This document shows positions 39,529 through 49,496 of a stretch of 64,000 nt of DNA, piece by piece. Made by a program: the position numbers and the translations under genes. Position 1 is the stretch's first letter; each line of letters starts with the position of its first letter. The DNA is from Aerosticca soli (GTDB taxonomy: Bacteria; Pseudomonadota; Gammaproteobacteria; Xanthomonadales; Rhodanobacteraceae). Where the stretch lies: contig NZ_AP018560.1 in assembly GCF_003967035.1 (NCBI RefSeq), forward strand, positions 705,001 through 769,000, read 5' to 3'. The notes beneath the pieces are model-generated. The model saw only the letters and a program-made list of their open reading frames with translations, was not told the DNA's origin and searched no databases.

Positions 39529-40275
39529 TCAGGCGCGCAGCGTGCTGCGCAGCAGATCGAACAGCACCTGCCAGTGGCGTTCGGCTGCCGCCGGCTGATA
39601 GGACGGATTGTCCGGGACTGCGAAGCCGTGGCGCGCGCCGGGATAGGTTTCGATCACGTGCGGCACGCCGGCTTCGCGCAGCGCCGCTTCCAGCCTTTCC
39701 TGCTGTTCCGGCGGGAAGCTCGGATCCTCGACCGCCACGCCCACGTATACCCGGCCGCGGATGCCGGCGACGAAGCGATGCGGGCTGTCCGGCGCCTCGC
39801 TGGCGAGATGCCCGCCGTGGAAAGAGGCGATGGCGGCGAAGCGCTCCGGAAAGCCGCCGGCCACGGTCAGCGCCACGTTGCCGCCCATGCAATAGCCGAC
39901 GATGCCGTAGCGCGGCCCGGCGACCTCGGGGCGATGATCGAGGAAATCGAGGAAGGCCGCCGCATCGGCCAGCTTGCGGTCGCGGTCCAGGCTGCCCACC
40001 CGGCGCATCAGTTCCTGCATCAGTGAAGGATCGGCGAACACCTGCGCCGGCTCGAGCGGCTTCAGCGGCGCCAGGCGGTAGAAGAGATCGGGCAACAGCA
40101 CCGCGTAGCCGTCGTCGGCCAGACACTGGGCCATCTTCTCCATGGTCGGGCGGATGCCGAAGGCGTCCATGCACAAGATGACGCCTGGCCACGGGCCGCC
40201 GCTCTCGGCCGGGGTGAACAACAGCGCCGGACAATGTCCATCGCGGGTCTGTAGGGTGGCTTGGATGCGCGACAC
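39529..40275 (-). CDS. Dienelactone hydrolase family protein
   Basis: An alpha/beta hydrolase of about 248 residues. It has PGVILCMDAFGIRPTMEKMA with the oxyanion region, the nucleophile elbow GYCMGGNVAL (Cys as in dienelactone hydrolase, not Ser), and the catalytic His in PGARHGFAVPD. I chose GTG 40275 (VSRIQATLQ) because the family fold begins there; an in-frame ATG at 40359 would add 28 residues of no family resemblance. It precedes the LysE gene on the same strand (57-base gap). There are no chlorocatechol genes nearby, so a general carboxyl-ester or lactone role is likely. Confidence 0.82.
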   Translation of the reverse strand: MSRIQATLQTRDGHCPALLFTPAESGGPWPGVILCMDAFGIRPTMEKMAQCLADDGYAVLLPDLFYRLAPLKPLEPAQVFADPSLMQELMRRVGSLDRDRKLADAAAFLDFLDHRPEVAGPRYGIVGYCMGGNVALTVAGGFPERFAAIASFHGGHLASEAPDSPHRFVAGIRGRVYVGVAVEDPSFPPEQQERLEAALREAGVPHVIETYPGARHGFAVPDNPSYQPAAAERHWQVLFDLLRSTLRA

Positions 40276-40394
40276 GGCTTTGCGTCCTCGACGATGAGTA
40301 ATCGGTTGGGAAGGGGATTGTAGGCACGCCGTCGCGCAGGCGGCCAGCACCGGCGGCATGCCTTACACTCTCATTTTTTGCTGTTGGCCCGTGC

Positions 40395-41765
40395 ATGAAG
40401 ACGCGTGTCTTGACCGGCATCACCACCACCGGTACCCCGCATCTTGGCAACTATGCCGGCGCGATCCGCCCCGCGGTGGCGGCCAGCCGGCGGCCGGACG
40501 TCGATGCCTTTTTCTTCCTCGCCGACTACCACGCGCTGATCAAGTGCGAGGACCCGGAACGCATCGCGCGCTCGCGGCTGCAAATCGCCGCGACCTGGCT
40601 CGCCGCCGGGCTCGATCCCGAGCGGGTCACCTTCTACCGCCAGTCGGACATTCCCGAGATTCCCGAGCTCACCTGGCTGCTGACCTGCGTCACCGCCAAG
40701 GGCCTGCTCAACCGGGCGCACGCCTACAAGGCGGCGGTGGACAAGAACCTCGAGGCGGGCGAGGACGCCGACGCCGGCATCAGCGCCGGGCTGTACATGT
40801 ATCCGGTGCTGATGGCGGCGGACATCCTCGCCTTCAACGCGCATCAGGTACCGGTGGGACGCGACCAGATCCAGCACATCGAGATGGCGCGCGACATCGC
40901 CCAGCGCTTCAATCATCTCTACGGCGGCGAGTTCTTCGTGCTGCCGGAGGCGGCGATCGAGGAGCAGGTGGCGACGCTGCCGGGCCTGGACGGACGCAAG
41001 ATGTCCAAGAGCTACGACAACACCATCCCGCTGTTCGAAGGCGGCACCCGCGCGCTGCGCGAGGCGGTGATGCGCATCGTCACCGACTCGCGTCTGCCCG
41101 GCGAGCCCAAGGATGCGCAGGGTTCGGCGCTCTACAGCATTTACCGCGCCTTTGCGAGCGAGGCGGAGAGCGCCGACTTCCGGCGGGCGCTGGAGCAAGG
41201 CATGGCCTGGGGCGAGGCCAAGGAGCGTCTGTTCCATAGGCTCGAGGCCGAGCTGGCGCCGATGCGCGCGCGCTATGAGGAACTCATCGCCCGCCCGGCG
41301 CAGATCGAGGCGATCCTGGACGAAGGCGCCCGCAAGGCCCGGGCAGTGGCCGCGCCGTTCCTTGCACGCCTGCGCGAGGCGGTGGGCCTGCGTGCGCCGC
41401 GCGATGGTGCAAGGACGACGACGGCCTCGACCGCCGCTGCGCCGCGGCCGCCGCGGCTGGTCAGCTTTCGCGACGAGGATGGCCGTTTCCGCTTCCGTCT
41501 GCTGGACAGTGCGGGCGAGGAATGTCTCTTGTCGCGGCCGTTTGCCGATCCCAAGGCGGCGGGCACGGTGCAAAAACGCCTGCGTGCCGGGGACGCGGCG
41601 CGATTGCGCGACGAAGGCCCGCGCTTCGTGCTCGAACTCGATGGCGAGGTGGTGGCCGAGGCGCCGGCACCCGCCGAACCCGGGGCGCGCGAGGCCGCGC
41701 GCACGCATCTCATGAAAGTCCTGGCGGAGCTGCGCGAGCAGTCCGAGGCCAAAGGCGGGCACTGA
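40395..41765 (+). CDS. trpS: Tryptophanyl-tRNA synthetase, long form with C-terminal extension
   Basis: Charges tRNA-Trp. The class I core (residues 1-340) has the HIGH-like [48 protein letters not shown] and the KMSKS loop [11 protein letters not shown]. The protein has 456 residues, about 120 more than the usual short bacterial form. After a Thr/Ala/Pro linker (about 345-358), residues 359-395 ([18 protein letters not shown] and following) resemble the YegP/DUF1508 beta fold. The extension also occurs in some other proteobacterial TrpRS of this length, as I recall. Confidence 0.95.
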   Translation: MKTRVLTGITTTGTPHLGNYAGAIRPAVAASRRPDVDAFFFLADYHALIKCEDPERIARSRLQIAATWLAAGLDPERVTFYRQSDIPEIPELTWLLTCVTAKGLLNRAHAYKAAVDKNLEAGEDADAGISAGLYMYPVLMAADILAFNAHQVPVGRDQIQHIEMARDIAQRFNHLYGGEFFVLPEAAIEEQVATLPGLDGRKMSKSYDNTIPLFEGGTRALREAVMRIVTDSRLPGEPKDAQGSALYSIYRAFASEAESADFRRALEQGMAWGEAKERLFHRLEAELAPMRARYEELIARPAQIEAILDEGARKARAVAAPFLARLREAVGLRAPRDGARTTTASTAAAPRPPRLVSFRDEDGRFRFRLLDSAGEECLLSRPFADPKAAGTVQKRLRAGDAARLRDEGPRFVLELDGEVVAEAPAPAEPGAREAARTHLMKVLAELREQSEAKGGH

Positions 41766-41773
41766 AAAAAACC

Positions 41774-42103
41774 ATGCGCTATCTCGCCGTCCTGCTGTTG
41801 GCACCGTGGCTTCTGATCCTGGGCTGGCTGTACTGGGCTTTTCCGCGCGAGCTCGCGCGCACCGCGGGCCGGCGCGCATTCGACCTCGGCGTATTGCTCG
41901 CGGCCACGGTGGCGACTTTCGGCAGCGTGGTCTACGGCTTCGACCATGCGCCACTGCCGGCCAGCGGACCCTATGGCCGCGGCAGCGGGGCGATCTGGCA
42001 ACAGGTGCTGCCGGCGCTCTACGGCTATGGGGCCTGCGTGGTGGTGCTCTTGCTCGGGGCGATCGTGCGTGGCGGCCTCTGGCGTGGCCGTCGCCGCCGC
42101 TGA
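41774..42103 (+). CDS. Small hypothetical inner-membrane protein
   Basis: A 109-residue protein with about three hydrophobic spans (3-24, 40-58, 80-100) and a very basic C-terminus (RGGLWRGRRRR). It starts 8 bases after the trpS stop, in the same direction, so it is likely cotranscribed. A short extracytoplasmic loop contains ASGPYGRGSGA. I recognise no family. Start ATG 41774 is preceded by an A-run and no clear ribosome site. Confidence 0.72.
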   Translation: MRYLAVLLLAPWLLILGWLYWAFPRELARTAGRRAFDLGVLLAATVATFGSVVYGFDHAPLPASGPYGRGSGAIWQQVLPALYGYGACVVVLLLGAIVRGGLWRGRRRR

Positions 42104-42216
42104 ATGGCAAACCGCGCCTCTTACCTGCTGTTCGGCGCATTTGCGGCGACAAGTCGCAAGAGCGCACGAAGGCCGCATGCTAGATTGCGCGCGCTTCGTG
42201 ACAGGGGTGCAAGCCG

Positions 42217-42624
42217 ATGGCGCGCGATACTTTCGATGATCTGCAGATGAGCTACGGTCGTTGCCTGCGCAACGGGCGCTTCATCGAGCGTTTCTACGAG
42301 ATTTTCATGGCCAGCCACCCGCAGGTGCCGGCGCTCTTCGCCAACACCGACATGGGACGCCAATCATTGGCCTTGCGCCGCGGCATCAGCGCCGCGATCA
42401 GTCATGCCGGCGGCAGCATGCTGGCACAGCGGACGATGAACGAGATGGCCAAGGTACACAGCCGCAGCGGACGCGCGCCGGTGCCGGTCGCGCTCTATCC
42501 CTATTGGCTGGAAAGCCTGCTCAAGGCCGTGGCCGAGCACGATCCGCAATGCAACGACGCGCTGCTGCAGCGCTGGCGGGTGGCGATGGAACGCACCATC
42601 GCCTATTTCGTCGAGCATCACTGA
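42217..42624 (+). CDS. Single-domain globin-like protein
   Basis: A 135-residue all-helical protein with the bacterial haemoglobin pattern. FYEIFMASHPQVPALFANTDM aligns with the B-C-CD region of Vitreoscilla-type globins (Phe CD1 in LFANTD). AKVHSRSGRAP gives the proximal His (F8), and LYPYWLESLLKAVAEHD matches the G helix. The distal position appears to be occupied by a polar or basic residue (LRRGIS). It may bind haem for oxygen, NO or redox sensing. It has no reductase domain or fused output domain. Confidence 0.78.
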   Translation: MARDTFDDLQMSYGRCLRNGRFIERFYEIFMASHPQVPALFANTDMGRQSLALRRGISAAISHAGGSMLAQRTMNEMAKVHSRSGRAPVPVALYPYWLESLLKAVAEHDPQCNDALLQRWRVAMERTIAYFVEHH

Positions 42625-42650
42625 CGCCGCCCCCACTGCCGGGGGCGGCG
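42625..42650. terminator. Hairpin between convergent globin and E2 genes
   Basis: A 10-bp GC-only stem (CGCCGCCCCC/GGGGGCGGCG) with a six-base loop fills the gap between the two stops. There is no T-run on either side, so it may only pause or attenuate transcription. Confidence 0.65.
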
Positions 42651-42655
42651 GGGCC

Positions 42656-44047
42656 TCAGTTCGGCTGGGCCAGATCGTCCAGCAGCGCCTTGAGGAAGCG
42701 CGCCGCCTCGCCGCCGGTGGCGGCGCGATGGTCGAAGGTGAGTGAGATCGGGATGCGCCGGTGCACCTCGATGCCGCCCATCACCGCGACGACGTCGTAG
42801 CTGAGTTTGCCGGCGCCGACGATGGCCACGCACGGCGGCACCACCACGGGCGTGGCATAGCGGCCGGCGAACATGCCGAAGTTGGACAGGCTGATGGTGT
42901 AGCCGGACAGTTCCGAGGCGGGAATCGAGCGATCCTCGACCTGCGCGCGCAGGCGCGAGATGGCGGTGCGGATGCCGGCGCCGTCGAGCATGTCGGCGTT
43001 GCGCAGCGCGGGCACGAACAGGCCGTCCTCGGTGTCCACCGCGATGCCGATGTCCACATGCGGATGCAGCGTGCGGGTCAGGTTCTCACCGTCGAACCAC
43101 GCATTGAGCGCCGGCACCGCCTTGCAGGCGGCGACGATGGCGCGCACCAGCCGCGCGGTGATGTCCTGCTTGCCGATCCAGGCGTGCAGGTCGGCATCGT
43201 CCACCAGCGTGGTCGGCACCACGTGGGCGTGCGCCTCGGCCATCACCCGCGCCATGTTGCGACGCACGCCCTTGAGCTGCTCGGGCTGACCGCGCACGGC
43301 CTGCGACGGCGGTGCGGTGCGTACCGGCTTGCCGGCCAGCGAGACCGTGGTGCGCTCGGATTGGGGCATGCTGCCGGGCGAAGCGGGCGGTACCTGACGC
43401 TGCGCCTCTGCCGCGCGCTCGCCGGCGGAAGGCGGCGAGGCGGGCGAGGCGGTGCCGGCCGCGGCGGCGTTTTTGACATCCTGCAGGGTGACCACGCCGC
43501 CGGCGCCGCTCGGGCGCACGCGGGTGAGGTCTACCTTCAGCTTCTTCGCCAGCGCCCGCACCGCCGGCACCGCCTTGACGCCGCCGACGTCGGCGGCCTG
43601 TTCGACGTGCACGGTGTTGCCGCTGACCATCGCCCCGACCACGGTGCCCTCGTCCTCACGATCGGGCTGGCCGGCCGTGACCGCGCCGCCCTCGTCGGAG
43701 GCGACGACCTTGCCCGCATGGTCCGGCGCCGGGCTGCCGACGCTCTTCTTCGCGCCATGATGATGGCCGGTGGGCTCGGCCTCGGCACGCTGCCGGGCAT
43801 TGGGGTCGGGCTCGAAGTCGGCCAGCGGCGCGCCGGTCTCAATCACGTCGCCGGCCGCGCCATGGAGCTTCACCACCTTGCCGGTGTAGGGCGAGGGCAC
43901 CTCGACCACGGCCTTGGCAGTCTCCATCGACACCAGCGGCGCATCGAGCTTGATGGTGTCGCCTTCCTTCACGTGCCACTCGACGATGGTGGCGTCAGGC
44001 AGGCCCTCGCCGAGGTCGGGCAGGTGGAAGGTCTTGATGTCGGCCAT
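42656..44047 (-). CDS. 2-oxoacid dehydrogenase E2 (dihydrolipoamide acyltransferase)
   Basis: Core of a pyruvate or branched-chain 2-oxoacid dehydrogenase. The 463-residue protein has one lipoyl domain (lipoyl K45 in [10 protein letters not shown]), a His/Pro-rich linker, a peripheral-subunit binding domain ([17 protein letters not shown]), a second Ala/Pro linker and the acyltransferase domain. The catalytic motif reads [13 protein letters not shown]: the His (H440) is present, but the usual Asp of HxxxDG is Thr (T444). ATG 44047 begins the family start [15 protein letters not shown]. It is third in the operon E1 alpha-E1 beta-E2. Confidence 0.93.
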   Translation of the reverse strand: MADIKTFHLPDLGEGLPDATIVEWHVKEGDTIKLDAPLVSMETAKAVVEVPSPYTGKVVKLHGAAGDVIETGAPLADFEPDPNARQRAEAEPTGHHHGAKKSVGSPAPDHAGKVVASDEGGAVTAGQPDREDEGTVVGAMVSGNTVHVEQAADVGGVKAVPAVRALAKKLKVDLTRVRPSGAGGVVTLQDVKNAAAAGTASPASPPSAGERAAEAQRQVPPASPGSMPQSERTTVSLAGKPVRTAPPSQAVRGQPEQLKGVRRNMARVMAEAHAHVVPTTLVDDADLHAWIGKQDITARLVRAIVAACKAVPALNAWFDGENLTRTLHPHVDIGIAVDTEDGLFVPALRNADMLDGAGIRTAISRLRAQVEDRSIPASELSGYTISLSNFGMFAGRYATPVVVPPCVAIVGAGKLSYDVVAVMGGIEVHRRIPISLTFDHRAATGGEAARFLKALLDDLAQPN

Positions 44048-44137
44048 GGCGTTTATCCGAAACACGTGAACGGGAAGGGAATGGGGCAGCGGGCAGCGGG
44101 AAGGGTTGGCCCCTATGCCCGGTGCCCGGCGGAAAGT

Positions 44138-45118
44138 TCAGCCCGCCGCCAGCGCGCGTTTGGCGGCATCGACCACGCGCGCGGTGCTCGGCAGCTGCTT
44201 CATCTCCAGCCGATACAGCGGCGTGTGCACGTCGTAGCCGGTGACGCGCTCGACCGGGGCGAGCAGGTGGTAGAGGCATTCCTCGGCTACGCGCGCGGCG
44301 ATCTCGGCACCGAAGCCGGCGGTCTTGGGCGCCTCGTGGACGATCACGCAGCGGCCGGTCTTGGCGACCGATTCGGCGATGGTGTCGAAATCCAGCGGTT
44401 TGAGCGTGGCGACGTCGATGACCTCGGCGCTGATGCCTTCCTGCGCCAACGCATCGGCGGCTTCCAGGCATTCCTTCACCTGCGCGCCCCAGGTCACCAG
44501 GGTGACGTCGCTGCCGTCGCGCAGCACGAAGCACACGTCCAGCGGCAAGGCCTCGCCGTCGTCGGGCACCTCTTCCTTGTACTGGCGATAGATGCGCTTG
44601 GGTTCGTAGAACACCACCGGGTCGGGATCGCGGATCGCCGCCAGCAGGAGGCCGTAGGCGCGCGCCGGCGAGGAAGGCAGCACCACGCGCAGACCCGGCA
44701 CGTTGGTGAACAGGTGCTCGTTGGCTTCCGAGTGATGCTCGGGCGCATGGATGCCGCCGCCCCACGGCGCGCGGAACACCGCCGGGCAGGTGATGCGGCC
44801 GCGCGTGCGGTTGCGCATGCGCGCGGCGTGGCAGACGATCTGCTCCATCATCGGATAGATGAAGCCCTCGAACTGCGCCTCGGCCACCGGCTTCATGCCC
44901 TGCGCGGCCAGGCCAACGGTGACGCCGGCGATGGTGGTCTCGTCCAGCGGCGTGTCGATCACGCGCAGTTCGCCGAACCGCTGCTGCAAGCCCTGCGTGG
45001 CGCGGAACACGCCGCCGTTGACGCCGACGTCCTCGCCCAGCACGACGACCGAGTCGTCGTGCGCCATTTCATAGGCCAGCGCCTGGGTGACCGCTTCGAT
45101 GAGGGTGATCTGGGCCAT
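44138..45118 (-). CDS. 2-oxoacid dehydrogenase E1 component, beta subunit
   Basis: A 326-residue transketolase-like subunit that, with E1 alpha, performs TPP-dependent decarboxylation. Features: [80 protein letters not shown] (active-site His), and [11 protein letters not shown]. These resemble branched-chain-type E1 beta more than the single-chain AceE. It starts three bases after E1 alpha's stop. Confidence 0.94.
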   Translation of the reverse strand: MAQITLIEAVTQALAYEMAHDDSVVVLGEDVGVNGGVFRATQGLQQRFGELRVIDTPLDETTIAGVTVGLAAQGMKPVAEAQFEGFIYPMMEQIVCHAARMRNRTRGRITCPAVFRAPWGGGIHAPEHHSEANEHLFTNVPGLRVVLPSSPARAYGLLLAAIRDPDPVVFYEPKRIYRQYKEEVPDDGEALPLDVCFVLRDGSDVTLVTWGAQVKECLEAADALAQEGISAEVIDVATLKPLDFDTIAESVAKTGRCVIVHEAPKTAGFGAEIAARVAEECLYHLLAPVERVTGYDVHTPLYRLEMKQLPSTARVVDAAKRALAAG

Positions 45119-45121
45119 GGG

Positions 45122-46207
45122 TCAGTGCGCCTTCTGTTCCAGGGCGATGGCGAGCTCGCGCTGCCGGGCGAGATCGATGGGCAGTTCCGCGTAGGTGTAG
45201 TCGAACATCGCGGTGACTGGCTGCGTTTTGGTCTGGAGATAGGCGTTGACCTCGTTGTCCATCCATTCGTCGCACTCGGCCTTCCAGGCGGCTTCTTTCT
45301 CCTCGTCCCAGACGCCCTTGGCGGTGAGCCAGAGCTTGAGGCGCTTGAGCGGCTCGCGCGTCCAGGCGTCTTTCACCTCCTGTTCGCTGCGGTAACGGCG
45401 CGCGTCGTCGGCGGTGGTGTGGTCGGCGAGGCGATAGGTGATGAGTTCGAGCACGCTGCCGCCCTCGCCGTTGCGGGCGCGCTCGAGGGCGTCCTCCATG
45501 GCCTTGCGCACGGCGATGATGTCGTTGCCGTCGACCTGCAGGCAGAACAGGCCGGCGGCCAGACCCTTCTGCGCCAGCGTCGGCGCGCCGGTCTGGATCT
45601 TGCGTGGCACCGAGATCGCCCACTGGTTGTTGACGATCGCCGCCACCAGCGGCAGGCGTTGCGCGCCGGCGATGTTGATCGCGCCGTAGAAATCGCCCTT
45701 GGACGAGCCGCCGTCGCCGATCGTGCACACCGCCACGCGCTTCTCGCCGCGGATCTTGAAGGCGAGCGCGCTGCCGGCCGCGTGCAGGCACTGGGTGGCG
45801 ATCGGCACGCTCCAGGCGAAGTCGTGGCGCGCCGGTTCCCGCTGGTAGTCGTTGCCGCGCTCGTCGCCGCCCCAGTACATGTACACCTCGCGCGGCTGCA
45901 CGCCGCGATAGAGCTGCGCGCCGTATTCGCGGTAACTGATCGCGAGCACGTCCTCGGGTTTCATCGCGCTGCCGATGCCCACGTGCGCGGCCTCGTGGCC
46001 GAGACAGCTGGCATAGGTGCCGAGCTTGCCGGTGCGCTGCAGCGCCACCGACTTGGCGTCGAACACGCGGGTGGAGAGCATGAGCTTGTAGAGCTCGACC
46101 ATGTGGTCGAGATCCTGCGCGAAGGCGGGCAGGTCGTCGCGGACCTGTTTGCCTTCGGCATCGAGATATTGCAGGTACTCGATCTCGAACTTGGCGACGA
46201 CGGGCAT
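45122..46207 (-). CDS. 2-oxoacid dehydrogenase E1 component, alpha subunit
   Basis: A 361-residue TPP-binding subunit. ATG 46207 gives the start [19 protein letters not shown]; a longer frame (46255) adds unrelated residues. The TPP/Mg motif is [18 protein letters not shown]...NN, with [15 protein letters not shown] and [12 protein letters not shown] around the active site, and the phosphorylation-loop-like [12 protein letters not shown]. The genes are probably for branched-chain 2-oxoacids or pyruvate; E3 is not adjacent. It is divergent from kynA with a 180-base gap. Confidence 0.94.
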   Translation of the reverse strand: MPVVAKFEIEYLQYLDAEGKQVRDDLPAFAQDLDHMVELYKLMLSTRVFDAKSVALQRTGKLGTYASCLGHEAAHVGIGSAMKPEDVLAISYREYGAQLYRGVQPREVYMYWGGDERGNDYQREPARHDFAWSVPIATQCLHAAGSALAFKIRGEKRVAVCTIGDGGSSKGDFYGAINIAGAQRLPLVAAIVNNQWAISVPRKIQTGAPTLAQKGLAAGLFCLQVDGNDIIAVRKAMEDALERARNGEGGSVLELITYRLADHTTADDARRYRSEQEVKDAWTREPLKRLKLWLTAKGVWDEEKEAAWKAECDEWMDNEVNAYLQTKTQPVTAMFDYTYAELPIDLARQRELAIALEQKAH

Positions 46208-46387
46208 GAGTGCGCTCCCGATGGACTGGTGGGGACGGGGGAAGCGACAGCCCATCCAGCGGGGCCTTGCGCGGTGAATCCCTCGGAAAGGACCGCCTTA
46301 GATAACAGGATGGCCCGGGGCCTCGCAAGGCACGGCGCAGCATCGCATGCGGCTAACATGCCGGCTCGGCTGAGCGAAAAGGCGCCT

Positions 46388-47242
46388 ATGAACGACAACT
46401 TGCGTGCGCTCGAGACGGGCATCGAGACCGATCTCGAAGGCCGCCTCACCTATGGCGGTTACCTGCGCCTGGACCGGCTATTGACCGCGCAGCAGCCCCG
46501 CTCGGTACCGCCGCAGCACGACGAGATGCTGTTCATCGTGCAGCACCAGGTCAGTGAGCTGTGGCTCAAGCTGCTGATCCACGAGCTCAAGGCGGCGCTG
46601 GAACTGCTGCGCCGCGATGAGGTCTGGCGTACCCGCAAGGTGCTGGCGCGCTGCAAGACGGTGCTGCGCCAGCTCACCGAGCAGTGGGCCGTGCTGGAGA
46701 CGCTGACGCCCTCGGAGTACCTGGGCTTTCGCGACAGCCTGGGGCCGGCCTCGGGCTTCCAGTCGCTGCAATACCGCATCGTCGAGTTTCTGCTCGGCAA
46801 CAAGAACGCGGACATGCTGCGGGTGTTTGCCCACGACCCGGAAGGCCAGGCTGCGCTGCGTTCGGTGCTGGAGGCGCCCAGCCTGTACGAGGTATTTCTC
46901 GGTTATCTCGCCCGCTTCGGCCATGCGGTGCCGGCCAGCCAGCTCGATCGCGACTTTTCCCTGCCGCACGTGGCCGACCCAGCCCTGCTGGCGGTGTTCG
47001 AGCGCATCTACGGCGACACCGATCGCTACTGGCGCGAGTACGCGTTGTGCGAGGACCTGGTCGATCTGGAGACGCAGTTCCAGCTCTGGCGGTTCCGCCA
47101 CCTGCGCACGGTGCAGCGGATCATCGGTTTCCGGCGCGGCACCGGCGGTTCCTCCGGCGTGTCGTTCCTCAAGAAGGCGCTGGATCTCGAGTTTTTCCCC
47201 GAGCTGTTCGCCGTGCGCGGCACGCTGGCGTCGCCGCCATAG
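46388..47242 (+). CDS. kynA: Tryptophan 2,3-dioxygenase
   Basis: Haem enzyme that opens the tryptophan ring, the first step of the kynurenine pathway. The 284-residue length is typical of the bacterial form. Visible are [31 protein letters not shown] (distal-side His near residue 53), [21 protein letters not shown], and [20 protein letters not shown] with the proximal His near 238. The start ATG 46388 follows a short gap. No kynB or kynU is nearby, so downstream steps lie elsewhere. Convergent with the PAS-MCP gene. Confidence 0.96.
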   Translation: MNDNLRALETGIETDLEGRLTYGGYLRLDRLLTAQQPRSVPPQHDEMLFIVQHQVSELWLKLLIHELKAALELLRRDEVWRTRKVLARCKTVLRQLTEQWAVLETLTPSEYLGFRDSLGPASGFQSLQYRIVEFLLGNKNADMLRVFAHDPEGQAALRSVLEAPSLYEVFLGYLARFGHAVPASQLDRDFSLPHVADPALLAVFERIYGDTDRYWREYALCEDLVDLETQFQLWRFRHLRTVQRIIGFRRGTGGSSGVSFLKKALDLEFFPELFAVRGTLASPP

Positions 47243-47264
47243 CGCCTTCCGACGGCGATCCCCT

Positions 47265-48587
47265 TCAAGCCGTGCCGTAGACCCGCTCGAGCTGCGCGGC
47301 TGCCGCATTGACCCGCGCGATGCCGGTCGACTGTGTCGAGGCATCCGCGCAGATGCTGCCGTTCAGGCGGCTGGCCTCGGTGATCGAGGCCAGGATGTGG
47401 CCCATGGCCTGGCCGGTGTGTTCGACCAGGGTGGTACCCTCGTCGACCCGCTGCTGCGCGTTGGCGATCAGGTCGCGGATTTCCTGCGAGGCGGCGCGGC
47501 TGCGGCGCGACAGGTTGCGCACCTCCTCGGCGACCACGGCAAAGCCGCGCCCCGCCTTGCCGGCCTGGGCCGCCTCGACCGCCGCATTGAGCGAAAGCAG
47601 GTTGGTCTGGAAGGCGATGGCCTCGATGATCTCGAGGATGCCGCCGATGGATTGGGCGCTCTCGCGGATCGCCGCCATGGTGTTGATCACGTCCTGCATG
47701 GCGCGGCTGCCGTCCTCGGCGGCATGCATTGCCCGGCGGGCCACCTCGTTGGCCTGGTCGGCCCGCGCGGCGCTGTTCAGCACCGCCTCGGAAAGGCCGC
47801 GGACCTCGCGCTGCAGGGTCTGCGCGGCCACCGTCTGCGCAGTGATGTCGGTGGCGTACTTGACTACTTTCACCGGCCGGCCGGAGGCATCGAGTATCGG
47901 GTTGTAGGTCGCCTGGATCCACACTTCGCGACCGCCCTTGCCGAGTCGGCGGTAGACCGCCGAGTCGTAGGTGCCCTGCCGCAGGCGTTGCCAGAAGGCC
48001 TGGTATTCGGGGCGTGCGGCCTCGGACGGCTCGACGAAGATGCGATGGTGCCGGCCGGCCACTTCCTCCAGCCGGTAACCCATCATGTTCAGGAAGACCG
48101 GGTTGGCGTTCAGGATGGTGCCGTCCAGGTCGAACTCCGCCACGCCCTGGGCGCGGTCGATGGCGCGCAGCCGGCCGTCCATGTCGGCGGCGGCCTGGCG
48201 CTGCGCGGTGACGTCCATCGCAAACTTGACGATGCGGCGGACGCGGCCACGGCGGTCGGTCAAGGGCAGGTAGGAGGCCCGCAGCCAGACCTCGCGCCCA
48301 TCGCGGGCCAGGCGCCGGAAGAGCCCGCTGCGAGGCTCGCCGGCGCCCAGACGTTGCCAATGTTCGCGATAGTCCTCGCCATCGGCTTCCTCGGCGCTCA
48401 CCAATAGCCGATGGTGCTGGCCGACGAGCTCCTCGCGCCGGTAGCCCATGATCTCCAGAAACAGCGCATTGGCGTGACGGATGGTGCCATCCGGCGCGAA
48501 TTCAATGATGGCCTGGACGTGATCGAGGGCCGCCAGGCGCCGCGCCGCATCGCGCGAGGGAAGGCTGAGACGGAAGGGCAGTCGCAT
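47265..48587 (-). CDS. Soluble PAS-PAS methyl-accepting transducer (BdlA-like)
   Basis: A 440-residue protein without membrane segments or HAMP. Two successive PAS domains (about 20-135 and 140-260) share [30 protein letters not shown] and the repeated GYRREEL/GYRLEEV with GRHHRIFV-type segments. They are followed by an MCP signalling domain with the hairpin-tip [19 protein letters not shown] and [18 protein letters not shown]. The layout matches BdlA, a cytoplasmic dispersion and c-di-GMP-linked chemotaxis protein of Pseudomonas, and Aer-like soluble sensors. The PAS cofactor (haem or flavin) is not evident. Earlier in-frame starts to 49325 are rejected as antisense read-through of the next gene. 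Confidence 0.9.
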   Translation of the reverse strand: MRLPFRLSLPSRDAARRLAALDHVQAIIEFAPDGTIRHANALFLEIMGYRREELVGQHHRLLVSAEEADGEDYREHWQRLGAGEPRSGLFRRLARDGREVWLRASYLPLTDRRGRVRRIVKFAMDVTAQRQAAADMDGRLRAIDRAQGVAEFDLDGTILNANPVFLNMMGYRLEEVAGRHHRIFVEPSEAARPEYQAFWQRLRQGTYDSAVYRRLGKGGREVWIQATYNPILDASGRPVKVVKYATDITAQTVAAQTLQREVRGLSEAVLNSAARADQANEVARRAMHAAEDGSRAMQDVINTMAAIRESAQSIGGILEIIEAIAFQTNLLSLNAAVEAAQAGKAGRGFAVVAEEVRNLSRRSRAASQEIRDLIANAQQRVDEGTTLVEHTGQAMGHILASITEASRLNGSICADASTQSTGIARVNAAAAQLERVYGTA

Positions 48588-48737
48588 GGGTTGGCGTACA
48601 CCGGATGGGAAGGGGCGTCTGCTCTTTTCGGCAGCATTTTTGGTTTCTTTAGCAGATTTGGCATTTTTTAACGGATTGTGACGCAGTTCGCCAAACCGGG
48701 GCCCGCAGCGGCGAGGTATCCGCCTATCCTCCCCGCC

Positions 48738-49496
48738 ATGACGGATCAGACGCATCAAGGCACTGCGCCGCCACAGGCCCCATCCGGCGAGGCGGTGATG
48801 ACTACGCGCGAGGCCGCGCGGCTGCTCGGCGTGTCCATCGGTACGGTGCAGAAATGGGTCGAGACCGGGGCGCTCGCGGCGTGGAAGACGCCGGGCGGCC
48901 ACCGGCGCTTGCGGCGCGGTGCCGTGCTCGGCCTGCTCTCCAGCCATGCCACGCCGGCTGGCAGTGCGGCGGACGCGGCGGAATTCGTCGCCGCAAGCGC
49001 GCCGGATTACCCGGTCGGTCCCGATGAGTCCGAGCGCCTGGCGGCCTTGCGCCGCTCGGGCCTGTTCGGCAGCGGGCCCGATGCGGTGTTCGATCGCATC
49101 GTGCGTGTCGCCGCCCAGCTGACCGACGCCCCGCTCGCCCTGCTGACCCTGCTCGGCAGTCGCCGGCAGTGGTTCAAGTCGCGTCTGGGCACGGAGCTTG
49201 CGGAGACGCCGCGGGCCTGGGCCTTCTGCAACCACACCATCCTGGCGCCGAGGCTGCTGGTGGTGCATGACGCCGCCGGCGATCCGCGCTTTGCCGCCAA
49301 TCCGCTGGTGACCGGCCCGACGCAACTACGCTTCTACGCCGGCATGGCGCTGCGCGATCCCGACGGCTTCGCGCTCGGGGCGCTGTGCGTGCTGGACAGC
49401 CGTCCGCGCCAGCTGTCGTCGGGTCAGCGGCAGGCGTTCGGCGAGCTGGCGGCGCTGGCCGCCGACCGCCTGCGTGGGATGCTTCAGCCCCGTTGA
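48738..49496 (+). CDS. HTH (MerR/excisionase-type)-GAF sensor-regulator
   Basis: A 252-residue protein. Residues about 20-65 ([20 protein letters not shown]...GGHRRLRR) form the MerR-like excisionase-type winged helix; after a Ala/Asp linker, residues 95-250 form a GAF domain ([73 protein letters not shown]). Small-molecule binding GAF coupled to a DNA-binding helix suggests a one-component sensor. It is divergent from the PAS-MCP gene (150-base gap), and its 3' end overlaps convergent phosphoketolase by 13 bases. Confidence 0.85.
   Translation: MTDQTHQGTAPPQAPSGEAVMTTREAARLLGVSIGTVQKWVETGALAAWKTPGGHRRLRRGAVLGLLSSHATPAGSAADAAEFVAASAPDYPVGPDESERLAALRRSGLFGSGPDAVFDRIVRVAAQLTDAPLALLTLLGSRRQWFKSRLGTELAETPRAWAFCNHTILAPRLLVVHDAAGDPRFAANPLVTGPTQLRFYAGMALRDPDGFALGALCVLDSRPRQLSSGQRQAFGELAALAADRLRGMLQPR

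Noticed and set aside
40405-40425. TTGACCGGCATCAC near the trpS start, resembling an FNR box
   Set aside because: It lies inside the coding sequence, the second arm is imperfect and no promoter geometry supports it.
42761-47242. Very long open frame (1493 codons) on the plus strand across the E2/E1 genes and kynA
   Set aside because: It is antisense to three strongly supported genes and only its last 284 codons are real (kynA). High GC leaves such frames free of stops.
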